NCBI GenBank assembly: GCA_963833675.1
Contig: CAWHYW010000010.1
Location: 1-64,000, forward strand
Origin: DASQDN01 sp963833675
GTDB lineage: Bacteria > Acidobacteriota > Terriglobia > Bryobacterales > Bryobacteraceae
Direction: 5' to 3'
Length of the DNA stretch: 64,000 nucleotides
The notes below the pieces were generated by a model that had not been told where the DNA came from, made no database searches, and saw only the letters and a list, made by a program, of their open reading frames with translations. The position numbers were made by a program, and so were the translations under genes. Positions 55,514-64,000 of this stretch are shown piece after piece. Each line of letters opens with the position of its first letter. Positions within the stretch are counted from its first letter, which is position 1.

Positions 55514-56462
55514 TTGCATCGCCTTGCTCGAGTACCCATCGCGGAGCGGACGCAGGTGTCGGAAGCGCGTCGGATCGCCGTGCAGTTTGCCCATTCCTTG
55601 GGATTTACACAGGACCAATCGGGCAAGGTCGCAATCGTCGCTACCGAGATAGCCAACAATCTGGCGAACCACGCAAGCAGGGCGAACTCCTCATCAGCGC
55701 TATGGCAAATCGCTGGAGCTGTTATCGGTTGATCGCGGCCCGGGCATGCGATTAGAGGCGTGCTTGGAGGACGGTTACTCGACCGCGGGTACGCCGGGCA
55801 CGGGGCTGGGCGCCATCCGGCGATTAGCCGATCGGTTCGATGCTTATTCCATTTCAGCCGGAACGATTCTGATTGCCGGCTTCGGCCCGGGTATTCCGAA
55901 TGTCGGCTGCGCACGCGTCCCAAAGAAAGGTGAGTCTGTCTGTGGCGACGCCTGGAGCCTCATCGAGCGAGGAGGAGTGCGCTGGATCATGGTCGCTGAC
56001 GGTCTGGGCCACGGCATGCTCGCGGCGCAGGCGTCCGAGCAGGCGGTCCAGATCTTCGAGAGCAGCCGGATGGAGACAGCAGCAGCCGTCATGGAAGAGA
56101 TCGACTTGGGCCTTCGCGCGACCAGAGGAGCCGCGGTCGCAGTAGCGGAGATTCGCGGCAATGTCGTGAATTTTTCCGGACTCGGCAATATCAGTGCTGC
56201 GATTCATTCTCCGGGGGCGTCCATCCACATGGTGTCTCACAACGGAACAGCCGGCCTGCAAACGCGAAAACCCGGACAGTTTACCTATGCCTACCGGCCC
56301 GGATCAACGATAATCATGCATTCGGACGGACTGCATACGCAATGGGGATTGGAGCGCTATCCGGGAATCCTTCGCCAGCATCCCGCCCTGATAGCAGGCG
56401 CACTCTACCGAGACTTCAGCCGTGGCAGAGACGACGTTACAGTGCTGGTCGTGAGCCAATGA
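55514..56462 (+). CDS. GHKL ATPase - PP2C phosphatase fusion (RsbX-like), one frameshift
   Basis: TTG start directly after rsbT. The N-terminal ATPase half has KVAIVATEIANNLANHA; then, after a shift near 55690, LLSVDRGPGMRLEACLEDG and GTPGTGLGAIRRLADRF. The C-terminal phosphatase has CGDAWSLIERGGVRWIMVAD, GLGHGMLAAQASEQA, MHSDGLHTQWGL and RGRDDVTVLVVSQ, with PP2C metal aspartates. The order ATPase then SpoIIE/PP2C is found in RsbX-type stressosome partners that reset RsbR and RsbS by dephosphorylation. About 316 residues. Confidence 0.85.
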
Positions 56463-57799
56463 CCGGAACTCCGATCCTAACGGTCCGCATCCGTACTGAA
56501 CAGGATGTGGTCACAGCACGCCAGAAATCGCGTAAAATATCGGGATTGCTCGGGTTTGATTCGCAGGAACAAACCGCCATCGCTACAGCTGTCTCCGAAA
56601 TAGCCCGTAACGCATTTCGCTACGCAAAGGGGGGCATGATTGAGCTCTCGGTAGACGGCGGATTTCATATTCGTATCTCGGACAAAGGACCGGGGATCTC
56701 CAACCTCACAACGATCCTCCAAGGCCGCTATCGGTCGGAAACAGGTATGGGACTCGGAATCATCGGCGCTCGCCGCCTTATGGACGAGTTTGTGATCGAT
56801 ACGACGCCGGGACGAGGCACAACCGTAACGATGATGAAGACTCTCCCGAGGCGGGGGCCGAGGCTGACCCCGGAGATGCTCGCGAAAGTACTGGAAGAGA
56901 TGGCGCGAGATGGATCAGACAGTCCCTATCACGAAATCGATATTCAGAATCGCGAGCTGTTGCGAATCCTGGAGGACCTCCAGACTCGTCAGGAGGAGCT
57001 TGCCCAGCTAAACCGAGAGTTGGAGGACACGAATCGCGGAGTGGTTGCGCTTTACGCTGAACTCGACGAAAAAGCGGAACACCTGAAACAAGCGGACCGT
57101 CTCAAGTCCACCTTTCTGTCGCACATGAGTCATGAGTTCCGGACTCCCCTGAATTCGATCATGGCGCTTTCGAAAATCCTGATGGACCATCTCGACGGAC
57201 CGCTGACGGAGGAGCAACAGAAGCAGGTTACATTCATCCACAACGCGGCCGGGGAACTCACCGAGATGGTCAACGACTTGTTGGACCTCGCGAAGGTTGA
57301 GGCAGGAAAGATCGACGTTCACCCCTCCGAGTTCGATCCGGCTACTCTGCTGGGAACGTTACGCGGCATGATGCGGCCTCTGTGCACAAACCCAAACGTG
57401 CAAGTGGTGTTTGAGGACGCGGACGGGCTTCCGTGCATGTACACGGATGAAGCGAAAGTCTCGCAAATACTCAGGAATTTCATCTCCAACGCAATCAAAT
57501 TCACGGAACGGGGCGAGGTTCGCGTGAACTGCTCCTACGTCTCTTACAACGATTCGATCTCCTTCACGGTGTCCGACACTGGTATCGGCATCGCCCCGGA
57601 AGATCAGGATCGTCTTTTTCAGCAATATTTCCAGATCGACAGCGCTCGCCAAAGGAAAGTAAAAGGTACCGGACTTGGCCTTGCGCTCTCAAAGCAACTC
57701 GCGGAATTGCTTGGTGGGTCGATTCAACTGAAGAGCGAGTTCGGAGTGGGTTCGCAGTTTACGTGTGCTGCTGCCACGTCGCTTCTCGAGCCGTATTGA
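56459..57799 (+). CDS. RsbT-like ATPase fused to a histidine kinase
   Basis: ATGA overlap with the previous stop. Residues 1-135 form an RsbT/RsbW-type GHKL domain: TAVSEIARNAFRYAKGGMIE, ISDKGPGISNLTTILQGRY and ETGMGLGIIGARRLMDEFV. A coiled coil follows (LQTRQEELAQLNRELEDTNR), then HisKA with FLSHMSHEFRTPLNSIMALS (phospho-His), N-box ILRNFISNAIKFTERG, G1 SDTGIGIAPEDQDRLF and G2 GTGLGLALSKQLAELLGG. 446 residues, intact. Two separate ATP sites in one protein suggest it links the stressosome directly to the two-component proteins that follow. Confidence 0.9.
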   Translation: MTGTPILTVRIRTEQDVVTARQKSRKISGLLGFDSQEQTAIATAVSEIARNAFRYAKGGMIELSVDGGFHIRISDKGPGISNLTTILQGRYRSETGMGLGIIGARRLMDEFVIDTTPGRGTTVTMMKTLPRRGPRLTPEMLAKVLEEMARDGSDSPYHEIDIQNRELLRILEDLQTRQEELAQLNRELEDTNRGVVALYAELDEKAEHLKQADRLKSTFLSHMSHEFRTPLNSIMALSKILMDHLDGPLTEEQQKQVTFIHNAAGELTEMVNDLLDLAKVEAGKIDVHPSEFDPATLLGTLRGMMRPLCTNPNVQVVFEDADGLPCMYTDEAKVSQILRNFISNAIKFTERGEVRVNCSYVSYNDSISFTVSDTGIGIAPEDQDRLFQQYFQIDSARQRKVKGTGLGLALSKQLAELLGGSIQLKSEFGVGSQFTCAAATSLLEPY

Positions 57800-58220
57800 G
57801 ACGGAACCCAATACTGAAACTCCTCGGGCTCTCGCAAACACCCGTAGTCACTTACCTCGTGTCCTGGTTATTGACGATGAAGACGTCGGTCGCTACCTGG
57901 TTACGAAGCTCCTCTCGGCGCTACCGGCGGAAGTGCGCGAGGCGAGAGGGGGTTCCGAAGGGATGCAGTACGCTCGCGAGTATCCAGTCGATTTGATAGT
58001 GTTGGATCTGACAATGCCGGATGCGAATGGCTTTCAGTTAATCGCTCAATTGGAAGCCGAGCCGGTCACGCATGATATTCCCGTCGTGGTCCACACGTCT
58101 CTTTCGCTCGGTGAATCGGAGCGTAAAGCGCTGTCGCACGCTCGAGCGATTGTAAGCAAGTCGCGGACGGATCCGGAGTTACGGGAAGTGGTCAAATCGT
58201 TGGTCGCGCGTGCTCGCTGA
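57765..58220 (+). CDS. Single-domain response regulator
   Basis: Intact; start region overlaps the kinase end by 35 bp. RVLVIDDEDVGRYLVTKLLS supplies the acidic pair, VDLIVLDLTMPDANGFQLIA the phospho-Asp, VVVHTSLSLG the switch Thr and AIVSKSRTDPE the Lys. No output domain is present, so it acts by protein contact or phosphorelay. A start nearer the REC domain is possible. Confidence 0.85.
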   Translation: MLLPRRFSSRIETEPNTETPRALANTRSHLPRVLVIDDEDVGRYLVTKLLSALPAEVREARGGSEGMQYAREYPVDLIVLDLTMPDANGFQLIAQLEAEPVTHDIPVVVHTSLSLGESERKALSHARAIVSKSRTDPELREVVKSLVARAR

Positions 58221-58239
58221 AGGCTACAGTTGAGGTGTT

Positions 58240-59314
58240 GTGTCGAATCCAAGAATCTTGAACGTAGATGATCACGATGCCGGCCGTTACGCGCGCACTC
58301 GATTTCTCAGCCGCGCAGGCTTCCTGGTTGATGAGGCGGCAACCGGCGCGCAGGCGCTAGCCATGATCGGTGAGAATCGCCCGGATTTAGTGCTTCTGGA
58401 TATCAATCTCCCCGACATAGACGGTTTTGAAGTGTGCCGTCGTATTAAGACGAATCCTGATACGAGTCGTCTCCCAGTGATTTTCCTGTCTGCATCCCGC
58501 CTCGCGGACATGGACGTGGTTACCGGTCTCGAATACGGTGGCGATAATTACATCCGCGAACCTGTTGATTCCTCCGTCTTAATTGCAATGGTTCAAGCTG
58601 TCCTGCGGCTGAAAGAGGCCGAAGAGGCGCTAATCCGTTCCAACGAGCAGCTACGCCGGTTCGCCTTCGTTGTCTCCCATGAGCTACAGGAGCCACTGCG
58701 AATGGTGAAGTCGTACACGCAGCTTCTCGAGCAGCGCTATAGGCATAAGCTCGATGCTGAGGCCGAAGAATTCATGCAGTTCACGGTCACTGGCGTGAGT
58801 CGGATGGAAAGATTCATTCACGACATGCTGCTTTACTCGCAAGCTGCCGAAGGCAATATCGAGTTGAAGCCATTCCCCTGTCGTCAAGCCTTGGATTGGG
58901 CGCTGCTGGAATTGCAGCCGCTGATTGCCGAGACGGGCGCTACCGTCGCTTCCGATCCTCTACCGGTAGTTACCGGGGATCCCATGCGTCTGTCCCAAGT
59001 GTTCAGGAATTTGATCGGCAACGCCATCAAATACCGTGGCGATCGCGTTCCGGAAATCCGTGTATCGGTGACGGAACAGAAGGTCGGACCACACGATTTG
59101 CATACGTGACAATGGCATCGGAATCGATTCAAAATACTTCGATAATATCTTCGTGTTATTCAAACGATTGCACGGTAGAGAACTTTCCGGGTCCGGTGTC
59201 GGTCTCGCCGTGTGCAAGGAGATTGTAGAGCATCATGGCGGCCGGATTTGGGTCGAATCGCAGTCTGGGGAAGGGATCAAGCTTCTGTTTCACTCTACCC
59301 AAAGCCAAAAATGA
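58240..59314 (+). CDS. Response regulator - histidine kinase hybrid, one frameshift
   Basis: GTG start. An N-terminal receiver (RILNVDDHDAGRYARTRFLS, LVLLDINLPDIDGFEVCRRI) is followed by a kinase with phospho-His in FVVSHELQEPLRMVKSYTQL and N-box VFRNLIGNAIKYRGDRVPEI. One base is off near 59090; the correct frame then gives IRDNGIGIDSKYFDNIFVLF, ELSGSGVGLAVCKEIVEHHG and a stop at 59314. About 357 residues. The receiver-kinase order suggests it takes phosphate from the kinase at 56459 and passes the signal on. Confidence 0.88.
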
Positions 59315-59340
59315 ACGAGTAGCTTCATCTTCGAACTGAA

Positions 59341-61719
59341 ATGCAAGAAATCGAAAAACTTGGAGCGTTCTATCTCGGACGCGTATACGATACCTCCGCT
59401 CGCCAGACAACCCAGGAACCCATCCTGTATGACAGCCGGGACTTGGTAACGCACGCCGTTTGCGTCGGCATGACCGGTAGCGGCAAGACGGGACTTTGCA
59501 TCGATCTGCTCGAAGAAGCGGCGATCGACGGTGTCCCGGCTCTTGTCATTGATCCAAAGGGAGATATCGGGGACCTATTGCTCCAATTTCCGGATCTCCG
59601 GCCGGAAGACTTTCAGCCATGGATTAACGAAGACGATGCCAATCGTGAGGGCTTGAAGCCGGAACAATTCGCCGCAAAACAAGCCGATCTGTGGCGTAAA
59701 GGCCTGGAGCAGTGGGGTCAAAGCGGGGAGCGGATCAGAAGGCTTCAAGCTTCAGCCGACTTCGCAATCTACACTCCCGGCAGCACATCCGGGATTCCTA
59801 TCTCATTGCTGAAATCTTTCGCGGCCCCGGACCGGACGATCGCAGAAGACCGCGAGGCAATGCGTGACCGGATCTCAGGGGCCGCGACGGCGCTTTTGTC
59901 CCTAATGGGTATAGAGTCGGAGCCGATGAAAAGCCGGGAGCATATCCTGCTCTCGAACATCTTCGACAACGCCTGGAAGAACGGCGAAGACCTCACGATC
60001 GAAAGTCTGATCCAAGCCATTCAAACTCCTCCCATCACTCGAGTCGGCGTGCTCGACCTTGAAGCTTTCTACCCGGCAAAGGATCGCTTCGAGCTTGCAA
60101 TGTCACTCAATAATTTGTTGGCGTCGCCAGGGTTCGAGGCGTGGCTGGAGGGCGAGCCCTTAGATATTGCCAAACTGCTCTACACACCGGACGGCAAGCC
60201 GCGAATTGCGATATTGTCCATCTCGCATCTAAGTGATTCGGAGCGAATGTTCTTCGTCACGCTCGTGCTGAATGAGATGCTCAGTTGGACGCGGCGACAG
60301 TCGGGAACAACCAGCCTGCGAGCGATCTTGTACATGGACGAGATCTTCGGGTATTTCCCACCTGTGGCAAATCCGCCCTCAAAACGGCCGCTCCTCACGC
60401 TGTTGAAACAGGCGCGAGCCTTCGGTGTTGGTATCGTGCTTGCAACGCAGAATCCTGTCGATCTCGATTACAAAGGACTGGCAAACGCCGGAACCTGGTT
60501 CATAGGCCGCCTGCAAACGGAACGTGATAAACAGCGATTGATCGAAGGCCTTGAAGGCGCGGCGAGCGAAGGCAATCAAAAATTCGACCGCGCTAAGACT
60601 GAGCAGATTCTGGCAAGCCTCGGCAAACGCGTCTTCCTGATGAACAATGTCCACGAGGACGCGCCAATTGCGCTCGAAAGTCGATGGGCGCTCTCCTATC
60701 TCCGAGGACCTCTGACGCGCGCTCAGATCAAGACTTTGATGAATGGGCGTAAGAGTATCGCAGCGGCGCTGCGGCGCAGTCCATAACTCCAGGTTTAAAG
60801 GCGAAACCGGCCGCTGCGCAACGTACGGTCCTGCCCCCGGAGATCTCGCAGAAATTCATTCCTTCGCGAAGTTCTCAAGGTCTCGTGTATCAGCCGGTCT
60901 TGTTGGCTTCCGCCCAGATACGTTTTATCGATGTAAAGTCGAAGATCGATTATCTTCAAGATGTGGTATTGGCCTCCCCCGTGAAGGACGATAATACTCC
61001 GGTGGAGTGGGAGGAGTCGTTCGAAATCGATATCGCTCCCGACGATCTCGAGAATGAACCGATAGAAGGAGCGGAATTCGCCCCTCTGCCCGCTGATGCG
61101 GCAAAGCCGAAGTCTTACGCCACCTGGAACAAGGACTTGGTGACCTGGATCTACTCCAACCGGAAGATCGATCTGTTCTGCAGCCCGGGCAAGGAGTGCT
61201 CCAACCCCGGCGAGTCGGAAGGCGACTTCCGCGCGCGTGTGCAGCATACGTCCCGTGAACAACGGGATACGGCTGTTGAGAAACTGCGCCAGAAATACGC
61301 CTCGAAGGTGACCGTTCTGCAGGATCGCCTCCGCCGGTCCGAACAGGCGGTTGCAAGAGAAAAAGACCAGCGGTCCGCATCCATCCTTTCCGTCGGGGCG
61401 GATGTGTTCGGCATGTTCTTCGGACGCAAGAGCGCCACGACTGCCATCCGCGCAGCTTCGCGCACCTACAAGGAACAATCGGACATCGGACGTGCCGAAG
61501 AGACCTACACCGCCGTGAAGCAGCAGCTTGATGACTTGCAGGCGCAGATCGAATCGGAGGTCGCGGAAATCCAGTCACAGATGGATGCGTCTACTGCTGC
61601 GCTCGAGACAATCTCCATCAAGCCGAAGAAGACGAATATCAATGTTCGTATGTTCACCCTGGCCTGGGCGCCGTACGCAAAGGATAGCTCGGGCGAAACT
61701 GAAGCCGGCCTGGGACTGA
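59341..61719 (+). CDS. HerA-like ATP-binding protein with long C-terminal coiled coil, frameshifted
   Basis: Walker A is VCVGMTGSGKTGLCIDLLEE, with VIDPKGDIGDLLLQF. Walker B is AILYMDEIFGYFPPVANPPS, then VLATQNPVDLDYKGLANAGT and GLEGAASEG, as in HerA/VirD4-type translocases. After a shift near 60785 a coiled coil follows (LRQKYASKVTVLQDRLRRSE; QQLDDLQAQIESEVAEIQSQ), ending KPKKTNINVRMFTLAWAPY and, after another shift near 61695, KPAWD at 61719. About 792 residues, the usual size of this helicase-HerA-like family. No NurA or toxin partner is adjacent. Confidence 0.83.
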
Positions 61720-61727
61720 TCGCGATT

Positions 61728-63165
61728 CTATCTGGCGATCCGAGTAGCTTCGGCCTTCTGTCCGAGGCCGCATTCCTCGTGTACCGCTTGCACTGCCTTG
61801 TCAAGGCCAGACCGCGCGACAACAATGACGATCGTGAGTTCGCTGGAACCCTGGCGCGATCGCGATGATATTGATGTTCTCCCGCGAGATCGCTGTAAAG
61901 ATGCGTCCGGCCAGGCCCGGTGTGCCCTGCATACCCTCGCCCACAACAGCAAGCAAGCCCACTTGCGTATCTACCTTGATCGGCTGCAGGTAGTCATGCT
62001 CGAGTTCGAGCTTGAACTCGGACTCGAGTGCGTCAAGAGCTGTTTCTAATTCTTCCTTGCGAATCAGAAAACAAAAGTTCTGGCGGTAGCTCGAGCTTGA
62101 GAACGCCAGGACCTCAGAACCCACGCCGGCCAGCGCATCCAGAGCCCTGCCCATGATGGCGGTCCCGTTCACGGCCGCTTTCGCGACATCTACCGAGACG
62201 AGCGCAACATCCGCCATCGATGTGACAGCTCTGGGTCCAGGAGGGACCTCCTTCGTCCGGGGTACGATGCTGGTTCCGTGGGCGCCGACATTGAAGCTGT
62301 TCTTGCTCCACACCGGGATCCCTTTCTCGATCAGCGGAGCTAGTGTCCGTGGATGCAAAACCTTGGCGCCGTTGTATGCCAATTCCGCCGCCTCTTTATA
62401 GGTCACTTCATCGAGAACGGCTGCATTCGGCACCAGCCGGGGATCCGCCGTCATAATGCCGTCGACATCGGACCAGATCCACAACTCTTCCGCATCCAGG
62501 ACCGAAGCCAGAATCGAAGCCGAAAAATCCGAGCCGCCGCGGCCGAGTGTTGTCGGCCGGCCGTCTTCCGTCGCTGCGTTGAAGCCAGTAACGATCGGAA
62601 TAGCGCCTGAATCGATGACCGGCAGCAATCGAGCCCGAGCCTTCTCGCGGGTCTCATCCATCAGCGGACTTGCATTCCCGAATTCGTCGTCGGTGACAAT
62701 CAGTTCGGCCGCGTTTATTGCTTCAGCGCGTGTGCCGTTACAGTTCAAATACGAGGCGATCATCATTGCCGACAATCGCTCGCCGGTTGCAATGGCCTCA
62801 TCGACCGAACGCGGCGGGCGTTCGCCGAGCATCAGCATGCCGTGAGCGATTCGTTGAAACTCGCCGACGAGGATCCCGATTTCACAAATTCCCGTGGAGC
62901 AGGCCGACCCGCTGAGAAGCGCGCGGCATGTTTCCACGTGCCTGTTTTCGAGATGCTTGAGGTTCGCCTCCACGTCACCGGACCCGCCGCTCTCGGCGGC
63001 GCGTAAAGTATCCAGCAACAAATCCGTGATTTTCGACATCGCCGATACGACAACGACGGCCGGTCGCTTGGCTCGAATGTCGGCGCAGATTTGTGCCGCA
63101 TTTCGGATTCGTTCGGCGGAGCCCATGCTCGTACCGCCGAACTTCATCACAATCAAACCGCTCAA
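61728..63165 (-). CDS. lysC: Aspartate kinase, one frameshift near the C-terminus
   Basis: LIVMKFGGTSMGSAERIRNA (K-F-G-G-T-S) is the signature; TTLGRGGSDFSASILASVLD and WSDVDGIMTADPRLVPNA form the catalytic core. Two ACT domains follow (VALVSVDVAKAAVNGTAIMG; VGLLAVVGEGMQGTPGLAGR). Near 61860 one extra base shifts IAQGSSELTIVIVVARSGLD to another frame, and the protein ends KAEATRIAR at 61728. About 478 residues. First step of Lys/Thr/Met synthesis, feedback-inhibited through the ACT domains. It overlaps cmk by 4 bp. Confidence 0.9.
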
Positions 63166-63854
63166 CGAGAGTACTCCTTTCCGTTCGCTGTGCGTTCCCG
63201 GATAATCTTCAAAACCTGTTGTTCCACTTCCTCGATCGTGAGACTTCCCGAGTCGACGTAGACGGCGTCCGGAGCTTGCACGAGAGGCGCTTCTGCGCGT
63301 GTGCGATCGCGATGATCGCGTTCGTCCATTGCTTTTGCGGTCGCATGCGTCTCGGCCTGCAATCCGCGGCCGGCCAGTTCCAGCTTACGGCGCTTCACAC
63401 GCTCGGGTGAGGGGGCATCGAGGAAAATCTTGACCCGCGCGTCGGGAAACACTACAGAGCCTATATCGCGGCCTTCCATGACGACACTTCCCACAGCGCC
63501 CATCTCACGCTGCTTTTCGACCAAAGCCCGCCGAACTCCGGTGATGGCCGAAACCTTGGATGCGGCGGCGGAGACATCGGGCTGGCGGATCGCTTCGGTG
63601 ACATCTTCACCATTGAGGTACACGGTCTGGGAACCCGCGGCAAATGTGATTTCGGCCTGCAGAGCCAACTGTTCCAATTTGTGGACGTCAGTCTCCGGGA
63701 TTCCGGCCCGCAGCGCCCAAAGCGCCACGGCGCGATACATTGCGCCTGTATCGATATAAACGAAGCCAAGCTTCGCCGCGACCGATTTCGCGATCGTGCT
63801 CTTCCCGGCTCCGGCAGGTCCATCGATAGCTACTACAATCCGCTGATGCGACAT
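63162..63854 (-). CDS. cmk: (d)CMP kinase
   Basis: Intact, 230 residues. The P-loop is VVAIDGPAGAGKSTIAKSVA; FVYIDTGAMYRAVALWALRA, VVMEGRDIGSVVFPDARVKI (the EGRDIG block) and RDHRDRTRAEAPLVQAPDAV (lid) are classic Cmk. It phosphorylates CMP and dCMP. Its stop overlaps the lysC start (ATGA), so the two are translated together. Confidence 0.95.
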   Translation of the reverse strand: MSHQRIVVAIDGPAGAGKSTIAKSVAAKLGFVYIDTGAMYRAVALWALRAGIPETDVHKLEQLALQAEITFAAGSQTVYLNGEDVTEAIRQPDVSAAASKVSAITGVRRALVEKQREMGAVGSVVMEGRDIGSVVFPDARVKIFLDAPSPERVKRRKLELAGRGLQAETHATAKAMDERDHRDRTRAEAPLVQAPDAVYVDSGSLTIEEVEQQVLKIIRERTANGKEYSR

Positions 63855-63860
63855 GCTGAA

Positions 63861-64000
63861 CTACCATGTTAACGTTCCGCCTCGCCAAGCCTTTCCAAGG
63901 GCGGCAACCAATGCATCTACGTGCTCCAGCTCCGGTCAGATAGTTCGTAATGCAGGCGCGCAGGACCATCTCCTTGCCGGCCAGGAGAGTCGTCGAGATC
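63861..64000 (-). CDS. C-terminal end of a PLP-dependent decarboxylase, partial
   Basis: Read leftward from the window edge: ISTTLLAGKEMVLRACITNY, then, after a probable one-base insertion near 63925, ELEHVDALVAALGKAWRGGT and a stop at 63861. This is the C-terminal small domain pattern of group II amino-acid decarboxylases (aromatic or glutamate type: loop with IST and LRACI, then helix). Most of the gene, including the PLP lysine, lies outside the window. It ends 7 bp before cmk. Confidence 0.6.

Overview
The window reads as one replicon of a free-living Gram-negative bacterium, most likely an Acidobacteriota (Bryobacterales/Solibacter-like) genome or metagenome bin. This is inferred from the gene mix (kinase-fused sigma-54 activators, an RsbRST stressosome, a MOSC-reductase fusion, a GyrA with a long Pro/Gly-rich N-terminus) and from the mid-to-high GC, not from a marker search. 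Single-base indels break many genes over the whole length. They include gyrA and lysC, which should not be dead, so a large share are probably sequencing or assembly errors. Genes are therefore described as the protein rebuilt across frames, and break points are approximate.

1-24 kb is accessory DNA. A Tn7-like transposon (1327-7786) is delimited by TGT-starting terminal inverted repeats with TnsB-box repeats; it carries a DUF6788-like ORF, tnsA, tnsB, tnsC, tniQ and an ssb. A second ssb follows. A tRNA-Gly 3' fragment (8416-8460) then opens an island with a beta-class DNA methyltransferase, a MerR regulator divergent from a TonB receptor and a CDF exporter, and an arsenic operon (arsR-arsC-arsM-arsD-arsA-acr3-DUF2180-CoA-disulfide reductase/rhodanese). 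The right border of that island looks split by an IS110 element. A plasmid-type repA follows.

23.5-33.3 kb holds detoxification and redox genes: enoyl-CoA hydratase-like, HbpS/GlcG-like, SDR, DUF4331, cytochrome P460, DJ-1/PfpI, a MOSC-ferredoxin reductase fusion, a peroxiredoxin-like protein and an aldo/keto reductase. They end at a compact sigma-54 activator and a STAS protein. At 33.6-39.7 kb is a roughly 2,050-residue regulator that joins a Ser/Thr-kinase-like domain, a STAND-type ATPase, GAF, PAS, a sigma-54 AAA+ domain and a Fis helix. An IS481 element and tRNA-Val(CAC) follow.

41.5-64 kb is chromosomal core: D-aminoacylase, glycosyltransferase, gyrA, alpha/beta hydrolase, larE, a modB-modC-fmdE-thiE cluster, PfpI, a beta-lactamase-like hydrolase, an extended stressosome locus (rsbR-rsbS-rsbT, an ATPase-PP2C, an RsbT-histidine kinase fusion, two response-regulator proteins), a HerA-like ATPase, lysC, cmk and the end of a PLP decarboxylase. 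No CRISPR array, rRNA operon, prophage or Cas gene was seen.
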